Counted from the first letter of the stretch, positions 36,991 to 47,173 are shown. The stretch: DNA of 64,000 bases from Rapana venosa (GCA_028751875.1 CM054135.1:57587810-57651809), one strand, 5' to 3'. Notes: generated from the sequence alone by a model not told the origin. Program-made: numbers and translations.

Positions 36991-37123
36991 ATAGATAATA
37001 TATAATAGATAGTATGATAATAGATAATTTTAAACATAATAATAAATGTATGAAATATATAATAGCAATGAACTTGTAAGCAACAAATCAAGCGTCGATA
37101 GAGTAGTGATAGCATTATGCGTG
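36974..37123. repeat. Corrupted GATA / TATATAGCGC fragment
   Basis: Corresponds to 10890-11020, where clean (gata)n, (aat)n and atggaatttatatagcac are readable. Here the same bases are scrambled by deletions, a local consensus failure in copy 2. Confidence 0.6.
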
Positions 37124-37536
37124 TGATAGTATCCAATTCCATGGGTGTAGACGTGTGAAGTATCCCATTCCATGGGTGTAGAGGTGTGAAGTATCCAATT
37201 CCATGGGTGTAGACGTGTGAAGTATCCCATTCCATGGGTGTAGAGGTGTGAAGTATCCCATTCCATGGGTGCAGACGTGTGAAGTATCCCATTCCATGGG
37301 TGTAGACGTGTGAAGTATCCCATTCCATGGGTGTAGACGTGTGAAGTATCCCATTCCATGGGTGTAGACGTGTGAAGTATCCCATTCCATGGGTGCAAAC
37401 GTGTGAAGTATCCCATTCCATGGGTGTAGAGGTGTGAAGTATCCCATTCCATGGGTGTAGACGTGTGAAGTATCCCATTCCATGGGTGTAGACGTGTGAA
37501 GTATCCCATTCCATGGGTGTAGACGTGTGAAGTATC
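37124..37536. repeat. Minisatellite D, 31-bp unit, copy 2
   Basis: About 13 units of gtgtgaagtatcccattcc plus atgggtgtagac, with gac/gag and gta/gca variants. The unit is not a multiple of three, so all three minus frames stay open. The long His/Trp/Thr frames are artefacts. Confidence 0.95.
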
Positions 37537-37819
37537 CATTTTCATCTTTTTTAACCGTTCACCCTCCTCTTCCTACTATACCTCCACTTGTTTTGGAGTC
37601 GACCAGTGCAAATTGTTTTTTTAATCCTCTTACAAAAATGTGTCCATTTATCATATCATTAAGAAAACACGTACGAAGACGGGTGTATTTTCCACCCGCG
37701 TACACACCAGAAAAAATCTATCAGAGTGTGTGATTGTCCTCGTCTTGCTTTTCTCTCGTTCTCTCTGTAGAATAAAAGCTCTATCCAGAAAATGCGATTC
37801 TGTGTTCTTCTCTCAACAG

Positions 37820-38458
37820 ACACCCCCTCGGACGAACCCGCAATGCCCGCAAGAGTTGATGGTGCCGGGTCTGATGTTGAGTCCTCCGATTATATCCAGT
37901 CAGGCGGCAGTGACGGGAACTCAGGTGAAGATTCTGGTGACGACCAGCAGACCCATAGATCTGATACCTTGGGTAAAAGAAGACGAAAGACGAAACGACC
38001 AGTGTCACTAGACACTGATGAGGAAGAACTAGAAGAGAACCCAAACTCGGACGAGGAAGAAGGGAACTCCGTCAACAGTGAGGAAGAAGAGAACCTCACC
38101 AACAGTGAGGAAGAAGAGAACCCCGTCAACAGTGAGGAAGAAGGGAACCCCGACAACAATGACGAATTAGACGCTTCAGATGATGACCAAGACATGGAGG
38201 ATAATGACATGAGCGAAGACCGCGACATGGAAGAAGCCAGGCACACTGAGCAGGATGTATTCCGAAAGCCAGCAGTGGAGTATGCTGCGCCGTCATCAGC
38301 GTCTACTTCAAGCTTTGATGCCACGAACGGCAAGAGGTACGCCCGACCCACTCCTGCAGATTTTCAGACACCCAGAACAGGCCGGTCCACGGGTGTTGGA
38401 AGCTCGGAGCGTTCGGATGAGGGTGTTCCCCGGGCCTTACCTGCGCAGCCTCATTCAG
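37820..38458 (+). CDS. Acidic, Glu-rich exon of host gene
   Basis: This 639-nt exon has acceptor cttctctcaacag and donor CAG-GTAAGAG. It takes two bases to finish a codon, gives 212 codons and leaves one base. The product is disordered and acidic: an SD-rich start (SGGSDGNSGEDSGDD), a basic patch KRRRKTKR that could be a nuclear localisation signal, then about four tandem repeats of NSEEEENxx (27 bp each), a D-rich stretch and a Ser/Pro/Thr end. The start phase matches the 53-nt exon of copy 1. An ATG at 37792 in the same frame could alternatively start a separate protein. No enzymatic domain is present; likely a nuclear protein segment. Confidence 0.6.
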
Positions 38459-38637
38459 GTAAGAGAAGGATGTCCCGTGTGTGGGAATGCTTTTATTTTT
38501 ATCGAGGTATAAGCTTAGCTCGAGAAGACTTCATCTGTAAAATGTTCATGAGTTTCCCTCTTGCTTAAAGGATGCTGTGGGTATGTTTGCGCTTTTAAGG
38601 TTTTTGGCGGGTTTTTTTACATGGTAGTGATGCCAGT

Positions 38638-39384
38638 GACCCATGGTTTTTTGACTGGTCGGTGTTTGCCAAGAAGCTCGTTTGCTGTTTCAGTCACTGC
38701 TGTATTGAAACTATTCGTCAGTGTATCTATGTCTGAGTCTATCACAGTGAGTGCTGCAAACTTTCCACCTATCCTTGCTTGAAAAATTTCTAATACCTCT
38801 GGGTCCTTCAGCTTCTCGAGGTCAAATTTGATCCTGATGTTGTTCCGCTTGTGGATTTTCTTTAGACGTAGTCGGAAAGTCATCATCACAAGATCATGAT
38901 CACTCCCTATGTCTGCTCCTGGAAAACTTCGTGTCTGTGCGATGTTAACGCTAGACTGAAACCGTCTTTTCACCATGATGTAATCTATTTGGTTGTGGTG
39001 TTCTCCATTTGGGCTATGCCATGTCCATTTTCTGGATTTCTTGTGTGGGCCAAGTGTATTCACTAGTTGGAGGTGGTTGTTACTGGCAAACTCCAGGAGT
39101 CTCAAGCCTCTTTCATTTGATTGGTTATTACAATGTGGCCCACAAACGCCCTCCCAGTCTTTCCATGCATCTTCTCCTACCTTGGCGTTCCAGTCACCTT
39201 GCACAACGAGGATGTCTTTCTTGGGAGTTTGATTCAGAACCTCTTGTAGCTGGTCATAAAATTCTTCTACGGCTTCATCTGTGCAGTCTGATGTAGGGGC
39301 GTATGCCTGTACTATAGTTATGTTAAAGGGGGTTGCTCTCAGGCGGATGGTAATAAGTCTGCTGGACACAGGCTGACAGCTCAT
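38638..39384 (-). pseudogene. Inverted RTE endonuclease fragment
   Basis: Minus-strand open frame with the C-terminal half of an APE-type endonuclease: VQAYAPTSD, VVQGDWNAKVGED (the GDxN motif), WTWHSPNGEHHNQIDYIM and GSDHDLVM (the SDH motif). The N-terminal catalytic Asn and Glu motifs are absent. It is separated from its own RT by the inversion and cannot act as a unit. The frame itself has no stop, pointing to a recent insertion. Confidence 0.85.
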
Positions 39385-39394
39385 GACGGTGACT

Positions 39395-41067
39395 CATGGG
39401 TCACACCTAACATCCTACAACTATGCGACAAGCGTAGAGAGTTGAAGAAAAAGAAAAATGAAACAAAAGAAAGAGCAGAACAACATAGGGCAGTCAACAA
39501 AAGAATCAGGAAGTCCATGACGGAGGCAAAAGAGAAATGGATCGGTGATCAGTGCCAAGACATTGAAGAGAACATCAAGAAAAACAATAGCAAGAAAGCA
39601 TATCAGCTGGTGAAAGACCTGACTAGCACGAAACAGAGAAAAGGTTTAACAATCCAAGACAAAAATGGGAAGTGTCTCACTGACGACCAGGATATTCTGA
39701 ACAGATGGACAGAATACTGCTCCGACCTGTATAACTATAGAACCGCAGGAGATCCAGAAGTCCTTAATGTACCCGAAAGCAAAGACACAGACAGTCACCC
39801 TATCCTCCGAGAAGAAGTGGAAACAGCAGTCAGATCGCTGAAAAAGGGGAAGTCAGCAGGGGCTGACAACATTCCAGCTGAGTTGGTCCAAGCTGGAGGG
39901 GAAGCCATGATCAGCGCCCTACTAAGAATCTGCAACAAGATCTGGCAGACAGGAAAATGGCCAACACCATGGACACAGTCACTCATCATCACCCTCCCCA
40001 AGAAAGGAAATCTACAACAATGCCATAATTACCGCACAATCAGCCTCATATGTCACCCAAGCAAGGTCATGCTGCAGATAATATTGAATAGACTGAAGCC
40101 ACAAACAGAGACCATCATTGCTGAGGAACAAGCAGGTTTCAGAGCAGGGCGCAGCACAACCGAACAGATATTCAACCTCAGAATACTATGTGAGTGGTAC
40201 CTTCAACATCAACAAGACCTTTACCACGTATTTATCGATTTTAAGAAGGCATTTGACAGGGTGTGGCATGCAGCTTTGTGGGCAACCATGAATTTGTACA
40301 GCATCAATGCAAACCTGATCAGAGTCATCAAACAGCTGTACAGCGAGGCCACCAGTGCAGTGTACTACAACAACAACATTGGAGAATGGTTTCGAACAAC
40401 AGTTGGAGTAAGGCAGGGCTGTCTACTCTCACCCACTCTTTTCAACATCTTCCTTGAGAGAATCATGGCTGATGCACTGGAACATCATGAAGGATCAGTC
40501 AGCATTGGTGGCAGAACGATCACAAATCTCCGCTTCGCAGATGACATTGATGGAATAGCAGGATCAGAAAAAGAGCTTGCCAGCCTAACAGAACACTTGA
40601 ATAAGGCCTCCAAAACATACGGCATGGAAATCAGTGCAGAGAAGACCAAACTGATGACTAATAACACCAACGGCATTAGCACTGATATCAGGGTTAATGA
40701 CCAGAAGCTGGAAACAGTTCAAAGCTTCAAGTACCTGGGAGCCATTGTATCAGACCAGGGATCCAAGCCAGAAGTAGTATGCAGGACTGCACAGACAATA
40801 ACAGCTTTGTCAAAACTAAACACCATCTGGAGAGATAAGAATATCTCACTTATCTCCAAGATCAGACTAATGCGCTCCCTTGTCATATCCATATTTCTGT
40901 ATGCCTGTGAATCATGGACCCTGACTGCAGATTTGGGGAGAAGAGTACAGGCAGTGGAGATGAGATGCTTTCGGAGACTCCTTGGCATCTCCTACAAAGA
41001 CCACATAAGCAACGAAAGCGTGCATAACAGAATCCAGCAAACCATTGGACCCTATGAGAACTTCTAA
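39395..41067 (+). CDS. RTE-type reverse transcriptase (open frame, lacks endonuclease)
   Basis: An open frame runs from the inversion junction to TAA at 41065-41067, about 550 codons; the first ATG is at 39442 (541 codons). It contains a Lys-rich connector, then RT motifs in order: SAGADNIPAELV, SLIITLPKKGN, EEQAGFRAGRS, FIDFKKAFDRVWH (motif A, Asp), VRQGCLLSPTLFN, LRFADDIDG (catalytic ADD) and FKYLGAIVS, then the CESWTLTADL thumb region. Family length and the KWYGHVTR ending (in another frame after 41067) place it in the RTE clade by my reading. A shift near 41065 removes the last ~80 residues, and the endonuclease is inverted, so it is not autonomous. No promoter is evident. Confidence 0.85.
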
Positions 41068-41322
41068 CGATCGTGAAAAAGCGTAAACTTAAATGGTATG
41101 GGCATGTCACAAGATCCCAAGGAATTACAAAGACAGTTTTGCAAGGCCTGTCCAAGGAGGAAGAAGAAGAGGCAGACCAAGGAAGAGCTGGGAGGATAAC
41201 ATCAGCGAATGGACAGGCCTAGAACTCAACAAAACCCTGAGAAAGGCAGAACAGAGAGAGGAATGGAAGGAACTGGTTGTTGAGTCTTTGAGGGTGCCCC
41301 CACGGTCGTCAGACTACGGGAC

Positions 41323-41323
<1 letters not shown>

Positions 41324-41404
<81 letters not shown>
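41324..41404. repeat. (GATA)n tail of the RTE element
   Basis: About 20 GATA units directly after the last RTE codons (DYGTDR). All RTE copies here end the same way, so the array is the element's 3' tail. Confidence 0.95.
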
Positions 41405-41584
41405 TGATGCCAGTAACATGTGGGAAAACTTATTTTAACACATAAGATTATCGTTTATCGTGACATGTTTATGGTGTCGTACCAACAGTTACACGGCAGT
41501 TTTCAGAGCCTCAAACACAATGGCAGAGAGTGTGAACATACAGTTGTCTGGTTTATGCCATGTAAAACAAAAAATGGTAAATGT

Positions 41585-41863
41585 GTCCCATAACCTATAA
41601 GGTCGTAGGGGAGCAAGGCGTCAGATACCTCAGCTTCTCAAGGGGCCAACATATTGAGTGTGGCGCCAATCTCCTCTCCCTCGCTGCTTTACCTTCCCTG
41701 ACCCTAAAGAGGGCAGGTACCCATTTACAGCTGGGTGAACTGGGGGACTGTACTGAAGCCAAGGCACGCAAATGGTCACCCATCTAACTGGTAACCACGC
41801 TCGATGCTGCTTAACCTTGGCTGGGGGAAAGCGAGTGCTCCGACCACTGAGCTATCCAGTGCC
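41585..41863 (-). mobile_element. tRNA/5S-chimeric SINE (SINE-V), copy 2
   Basis: Read on the minus strand, the head is a tRNA-like box A (gatagctcagtggtcggag). It is followed by a stretch very like the 5S rRNA internal promoter (gttaagcagcatcgagcg, then tggttacc and tagatgggtgacc), then a body with acccagctgtaaatgggtac and an end with ataggttatgggac. The same family occurs at 51883, 53808 and 57706. It is not a functional tRNA or 5S gene because neither fold is complete. Confidence 0.75.
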
Positions 41864-41944
41864 ATGTGACAGTTCAGAAATCGTGGACTGTAACTGTAAA
41901 CCGAGACTTGATAACAGAAACATACCTTGCCGCCTGTGACACCT

Positions 41945-41947
<3 letters not shown>

Positions 41948-42029
<82 letters not shown>

Positions 42030-42050
42030 CTCTCTCTCTCTCTCTCTCTC
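41948..42050. repeat. (CT)n microsatellite
   Basis: About 100 bp of CT dinucleotides with a C run at the start and ccc interruption near 42028. Confidence 0.95.
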
Positions 42051-42479
42051 TTCACATACGTCGAATCACTTGAACCTGTTTACTTTGAATTAGAAAATGA
42101 TTTACTTCCCCACATATTTCCTCCCTTTTCAAATCTTTCACAGCAAATTTGTTTAGATCACTTTTTTTATTTTATTTAATGCTGTCGATATCATAACTAT
42201 ACCGATGAACGGGTCAGAGCCATCGATAGAAGCACTGTCATAAACAGGGGGGGGAAATGCTAAGACAGAGATACCCTTGTTTGGGTGTGGTTCTTGCATA
42301 TCAAAATTGGTTTGTTTCCTTGTACAAGGCTTGTCCTTTTCTTGGGAGTGGGGGGGGGGGGGGGGTTGGTTTTTGTATTATTGGGTCCCGTGACCTTGAC
42401 AGTCGTGGAGGAGACACAAAAGACGATGCCATGGTAAGCCTCCTCCATCCATCTCGGTCCTCGGCTCTGGGTAGCTTTG

Positions 42480-42703
42480 TCCAAACAGTGGTTTTCTTCA
42501 TTTTTTTTCTTCGTTCTTCGGCTAGAGCTCCGAGGTACACCAATGGTGAAATTTTGCGTATCCGACCGTTTTTGCCCACCGTGAGGGTAGCTGCACGTCG
42601 ACTTCGGGGTGTCTGCTGGGTATGTTCGTGTTTCCGTAACCCACCGAACGCTGGCATGAAGTACGGGATCTTTAACGTGCATATTTGATCTTCTACATAT
42701 ATA

Positions 42704-42735
<32 letters not shown>

Positions 42736-42919
42736 TAGAGATATATATATAGAGAGAGAGATATAGAGATATATATAGATATATAGATATATATACAAAG
42801 GGAATTAAGGTACTGGCAGGTCTACACTTGAAGTTGACCCGGGAGATCATAAAAATTCCCACTCTTAATTTCACCAGACGTGTTACTGTTGAAATGAGGA
42901 CCGAGTCCCTTTCTCTCAG
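42480..42919. repeat. Dispersed repeat D with TA/GA array, copy 2
   Basis: Starts with ggctagagctccgaggtacacc and continues through ccgtgagggtagctgcacgtc and cataacccaccgaacgctgg-like sequence to gatctttaacgtgcatat. A TA/GA array follows, then tactggcaggtctacac, ttgaccc, gggagatcat and caccagacgtg. Its end reaches the acceptor of the linker exon. A partial copy lies at 53395-53530. I know similar blocks as common gastropod interspersed repeats. Confidence 0.6.
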
Positions 42920-43034
42920 TTGAAGAAGTGGCAGATTCAAACTGTCCTGTGTGCAGCGGAACCCTCCACCTCGTCCTCCGGGATATCAGCTGCCTGGTAC
43001 GCACAGGACGACGCAGAGGGGTCAGCGTCATCAG
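42920..43034 (+). CDS. Linker exon of host gene
   Basis: This 115-nt exon has acceptor tccctttctctcag and donor GTAATG. Two frames are open. Frame B, which fits the acidic exon (phase 1), reads VEEVADSNCPVCSG and GRRRGVSVIR and ends in phase 2. Frame A reads LKKWQIQTVLC and YAQDDAEGSASSG, ends in phase 1, and runs directly into the coiled-coil frame of copy 2, but no upstream exon with matching phase is seen. Frame B works through to the coiled coil only with the copy 1 reading near 43622. I favour B slightly. The acceptor sits at the end of a SINE-like repeat, so the exon border may have been borrowed from it. Confidence 0.45.
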
Positions 43035-43570
43035 GTAATGGCTTTCATGCTTCCTTATAGCTTCTTAGTGCTTACAGCGGGAAACTCCTCTAGCTGACTG
43101 TCCCTTCCCGAGGCGGCAACCTTCATGGGGGGAGGGGGGGGGGGGGGGAACGATTGCAGAACAAAGTCTCGCTATTGGGGAACCTGGGAGCGCTAGCCGA
43201 GGAACGAAAAAAAACATCTGACTGTCACTGTGGGTTGTGTGCATAAAGTCTCTGTGGAAATGTCTGCTGAAAAGGATTAATTATTGTGGAGTTAAGGGTG
43301 CTACTCCATACATGGTGAAATAACCCATCCCTGCGAATATAATTTTCATATATACAAGTCGAGAGTTGAGAAAAGAGAATATGTGTTTTTTAGATTTGTT
43401 TGAAACTGTTTGACAATATTTACTCTATAATATCAAACTGTGGAAAATATGGCCAAAAGAGTGGCTTTACACTTCTTTAATGTATCGTTATTTGAAACAA
43501 CACCCTATCCACGTTAAACTAGCTAGGCATGCAAAGCACTGCAGCATTGTTGGTCTTTGTGCTGTGACAG

Positions 43571-44226
43571 GGCCAGCCATGCCAGCCAGTCGGCCAGACT
43601 GGAGGAAGGCGGGAGCGAAAAGACCAGCCACGCGTCGTGACGCTGGTGGCGGAGAGGGGGATGGCGCTGCACCTGAGGGGGATCTCCACCGAGAGTACTT
43701 CCAGTCCAAAATCAGGAAGAACGACCTGATCTTTGAGAAAACTAAACAAGAAATGGCGCTCATGGAAGAAAAGAGAAAGCAGGAAAGAGCGAGAGAAGAG
43801 ATCTTACATCAGCTGGCCGTCCAAAAACTGCAGAAGGAAATCGAACTGCTTGAAGACAGGAGGAAGAATGAAGCAGAGCGAGCACGCAAAGAACTGGCGC
43901 TGCTGGAAGGACAGAAGGAGCAGGAAGAGGAGAGGGAGCGAACCGTGCATCAGCTGAGGGTCAACAAAGTGCAGAAAGAAATCGCTTTACTTGAAGGAGA
44001 GACGAAGAGACAAGAACAGGCGGAAAAGAGAGGAAATCAGCATCAGCAACTCCTGGAAGAGAAAACCCGGAAAGAACTAGAGCTGCTTTCCGAGAGGAGC
44101 CGAAGAGAAACAGAGAAGGTGGCGCAGGAGAGGGAGAGGTACAAGAAACTGCGGGAGATGAGCGAGTTAGAGGCCACGGAGAGCAGGCAACGACAGGCCT
44201 GGTATGAGCACTGCACCCGCCAGTGA
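43571..44226 (+). CDS. Coiled-coil terminal exon of host gene
   Basis: Acceptor gtgctgtgacag; stop TGA at 44224-44226. After a Gly/Asp-rich linker (RRDAGGGEGDG) about 160 residues of Glu/Lys/Arg-rich heptad sequence follow. An internal duplication of about 47 residues is visible (HQLAVQKLQKEIELLE and HQLRVNKVQKEIALLE), with a third weaker QQLLEEKTRKELELL. It ends RQAWYEHCTRQ. This predicts a long helical dimerisation segment. Proteins with an N-terminal DNA-binding domain and such a tail are often nuclear regulators or domesticated transposon proteins. Function is not assignable. Downstream to 44500 no polyadenylation signal stands out other than aaataaaa near 44360. Confidence 0.65.
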
Positions 44227-44503
44227 GCACACACAGCCCATAGGACAGCAGGGAGGCGGGGGGGCCGCCAGGCTCATCTTATCCGAGACACATACGCTGA
44301 CACCTGCTGCTCGTTGAAAAAAAGCAATAGCATTGCTTTTAATCAATGTATATCTGGAAATAAAAGTTTGACTTTGGCATTGACATTCAGTGCAGTGCTC
44401 CAAAGAGTAGAGAGAAAAGCCATAATGAAACAATCTCTGTTTTTTTCTCTATGACTGGTCATATTTCCTTGCTTACTATTGTAGCCTTCCATCCCCTGCA
44501 TGC

Positions 44504-44506
<3 letters not shown>

Positions 44507-44534
<28 letters not shown>
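44507..44534. repeat. Poly-C run of ~28
   Basis: Uninterrupted C residues downstream of the host gene stop. Confidence 0.95.
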
Positions 44535-44879
44535 AGTGTCATGCTGAGAGCTGAAGACAGAGGGACCACCACCAGCTGCTTGTCTTCTCCCGAGTGTTCT
44601 GTTTCCTGATTGCTGTACATCGCTGCACTCTTCTCCCACCTGGCCTGCCTTTGACCTTGCTTCTCCCAGTCTCCTCCAAACATCCTCCCTTGTCTGCAGG
44701 CTGTTGCCCAAGAACCCAGAAGAAACACAAAGGGCCACCCCAGGGAGAGCCCATTCCTCCTCCCGCCACTGTACCCCTTGTCTGCCCACTTCACAGCCAC
44801 CATCAAGATCTCCCATAGCCAATGCTTACTCTGCTCTCCCTCTTATCATCCCTTTGTCCATACCCCCTTCTGGAAACCT

Positions 44880-45500
44880 CATGACCACCCCAGCACTGGT
44901 CTACATAGACATCGGCAAGCTTCATCAGGGTTGCCAATCTCTCTCTGGAAGACAGTTCCTGCCAGCACGCTTTCCTGTGACCATTCTTGAAGCAGCTGAT
45001 GCGGTGGAAGACGAGGACAAGCCGCAAGTCAGGCTGGGGATCAACGAGCTGCTCATCTCCACTGGACGATGGGGGCCAGCCTCACCACCACCCTCAGAGC
45101 CACGCCTGCAGCCGGGTAGCACCACGAGCCAACAACGCCAGCTGCAGGAGCTGCTGTGCAGACGATTGACGATGACTTTGAAGCTGTCTTTTGTCGCCTG
45201 ATTACATACGGCAGACGACAAGCCGGTCAACCAGCCCTATTGCCGCATCAGCTCCACGAAGTTCAAGAGCATATCAAAAAGCTCATAGAGTCATCACAGA
45301 AAGCCACATCCCATATGCTGCGCCAGTGGTCATCGTCAGGAAGACAGACGGCAATACCTGCCTCTGGCCGTCGACTACCGAAGCCTCTTCTGGAAGACCA
45401 CTGATGATGACGCATCTCCCCTGCCCAGAATCCAGGAGTCTGCTGACGCCTTAGCTGGGGCCCTGATCTTCTCCACCCTTGACCTAACTTCAGACTTTGA
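44880..45500 (+). pseudogene. Decayed Ty3/gypsy pol fragment
   Basis: Read across all three frames, the region around 45195-45490 gives the start of a gypsy-type reverse transcriptase in order: an EVQEHIKKLIESS block, then in other frames a PVVIV-like segment with a DG, a VDYR-like segment, PLPRIQES and IFSTLDLTS. These are RT motifs 1-2 of Ty3/gypsy elements. Upstream, RQLQELLCR and a DDDFEAVF segment fit the usual spacer before RT, and the LGINELLI region could be a protease remnant. At least three frameshifts; no LTRs, integrase or RNase H were found. It is a short, dead relic. Confidence 0.55.
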
Positions 45501-45625
45501 TCACACAGCCATGCACCCTGATGACCAGCACAAGACTTTGATCAAACAGCCATGCACCCTGATGACCACCAGCACAAGACTTTGATCAAACAGCCATGCA
45601 CCCTGATGACCACCAGCACAAGATG
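45495..45625. repeat. Short tandem repeat, ~43-bp unit
   Basis: Three units with gactttgatcaaacagcc, atgcacc and ctgatgaccaccagcacaa inside the end of the gypsy relic. Confidence 0.88.
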
Positions 45626-46769
45626 GCCTTCACCACTCCAGTCCGCCTCTTCCAGCATGCCCCTGGGCCTGTCTACAGGAAATTGTCTGCACTTGGAACA
45701 TCACTATCTGTTTTATGACTACATATTCTGTGTTGAAGTAACATGATTCCTTAAAACATACAGATATTGGCGGGGGGGGGGGGCGGGGAGGGGGGGGGTC
45801 TTAATCATTTTATTCCTAAGGGGTAATTTCAGATTAACACTTTATTGGGATTTTTTTTTCAAATCGGCAGAACAGAGGGAACGAGATGGAGTGTACAAGT
45901 GAAAACAGTCACAGAGATAGGATGATGCTGTTTTGTGGAGATATCTATAACAGAGGGTACTGATCTTATACTTTACTCTCTGTGGGACAGGCAACCAATG
46001 GAGAAACCGCAAGAGAGTAGTAATGTGCTCAGATGTTTTGTTCTTTCTGAGGACCAGTCGAGCTGCAGAGTTGTGTATGCCTTGAAGGGGGATGGATGGA
46101 TGATACTGGTAGATCAGCTGAAAGAGAACTGCAGTAATCCAGACACGAAAGAATGAGAAATGTGACAAGCACACTATGTGTGTGTTACCTGAAAGTGCAA
46201 AATAATTATAGATAACAACTTAAATGCTTATACCGTTTATATATTTCTGTCGCATGTTGTGTTAAAAAGTGATTTTTTTCATGCAAATTATATCAGCTAT
46301 AATCAGTACTGCATCATGTAACTCTCCATGGCCAGGTAAGGATCACAGGCTATTTAAATCTTGATTCGTGAATTCTGGTAATAACTATTTCAGTGAATTG
46401 TTCACAAAATAGTGATGGCGATTTGGAGATGCATTTTCTCTACAGTGTTCATTTATGACTTTCAGCTGTATACACTTGTTACTGTTATTTATGCATGTAC
46501 CTAACAGTACTTTCATTTGTTGTTGTAAATATGCTTTTTTTCTTAACTGTTTGCAATTTTAAATAGCTGTACAGGCTAACGCCCGTCTCTTTTATCTAGA
46601 CTTATTCCTGCTCACTAGTAATGTGACCATTACTGATATGATAAATATGTTTTACTGGTGGTGGGGTTCCTGTAATTAATGTTGCAGTCCTGTTGAAATG
46701 GCACCGATTTCAGGAAAAAATAATGTGATCAGGCAGCATGCTTTCTTTTTTTCAAGATGTTTTGCATTT
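45626..46769. other. Non-coding stretch with mixed repeats
   Basis: A G-rich run lies at 45770-45800. A segment near 45965-46140 on the minus strand gives KNKTSEHITTLLRFLHWLPVPQRVKYK-like residues split by a stop after NTSR-type sequence. That is the C-terminal signature often seen in degenerate Jockey/CR1-type LINE ends. The rest is AT-rich with no supported gene. Confidence 0.4.
45862..46174 (-). pseudogene. LINE C-terminal relic (minus strand)
   Basis: A minus-strand frame contains LQGIHNSAARLVLR, HITTLLRFLHWLPV and PQRVKYKISTLCYRYL. The blocks (Q-x-NSAARL, then LHWLPV-x-RI-x-YK) are the well-known C-terminal signature of CR1/Jockey-type LINE polymerases. Only about 100 residues remain, so it is a severely truncated relic, also present in copy 1 at about 19690-20015 with breaks. 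Confidence 0.7.
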
Positions 46770-46997
46770 TCATCTGCAGTTTCTACTTGTGTTGTCATGT
46801 AGGACAGTTGATAATGACTGATTTTTTTATCTGCAGTTTCTACTTGTGTTGTCATGTAGGACAGTTGATAGTGACTGATTTTTTTATCTGCAGTTTCTAC
46901 TTGTGTTGTCATGTAGGACAGCTGATAATGACTGATTTTTTTTTATCTGCAGTTTCTACTTGTGTTGTCACGTAGGACAGCTGATAATGACTGATTT
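46770..46997. repeat. Minisatellite E, ~57-bp unit, copy 2
   Basis: Four to five units of ctgcagtttctacttgtg, gttgtcatgtaggacag and ttgataatgactgattt plus T run. Each unit presents a T-tract plus ctgcag that looks like a splice acceptor. Confidence 0.93.
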
Positions 46998-47089
46998 TTT
47001 TTCACACTGCAAGAGTTTTTAGCACTAGTATTATAACATCAGTATAAAAATGACACATTGATACACACTGGCTTGTACCTTCACATTAT

Positions 47090-47118
47090 CTCTCTCTTTC
47101 TCTGCCTCTCTCTCTCTG

Positions 47119-47163
<45 letters not shown>

Positions 47164-47173
47164 ATATATATAT

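Larger units (their letters stand above)
38625..41414 (+). mobile_element. RTE-type LINE with 5' inversion (twin priming) and target-site duplication
   Basis: The insertion is bounded by tagtgatgccagt at 38625-38637 and again at 41402-41414. Inside, 38638 to about 39390 is the 3' part of the endonuclease domain on the minus strand. From 39395 the element continues in sense through the reverse transcriptase to a GATA tail. Both the left end and the inner junction sit at the same element position: the WVT codons, with atgggtcac shared at both. This geometry is the signature of twin priming. The first ~half of the endonuclease is missing (5' truncation). It lies in the intron between the acidic and linker exons. 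Confidence 0.88.

Noticed and set aside
38617..39384. A separate host nuclease gene on the minus strand
   Set aside because: The motifs and the junction show it is the inverted 5' part of the RTE element, bounded by the same target-site duplicate.
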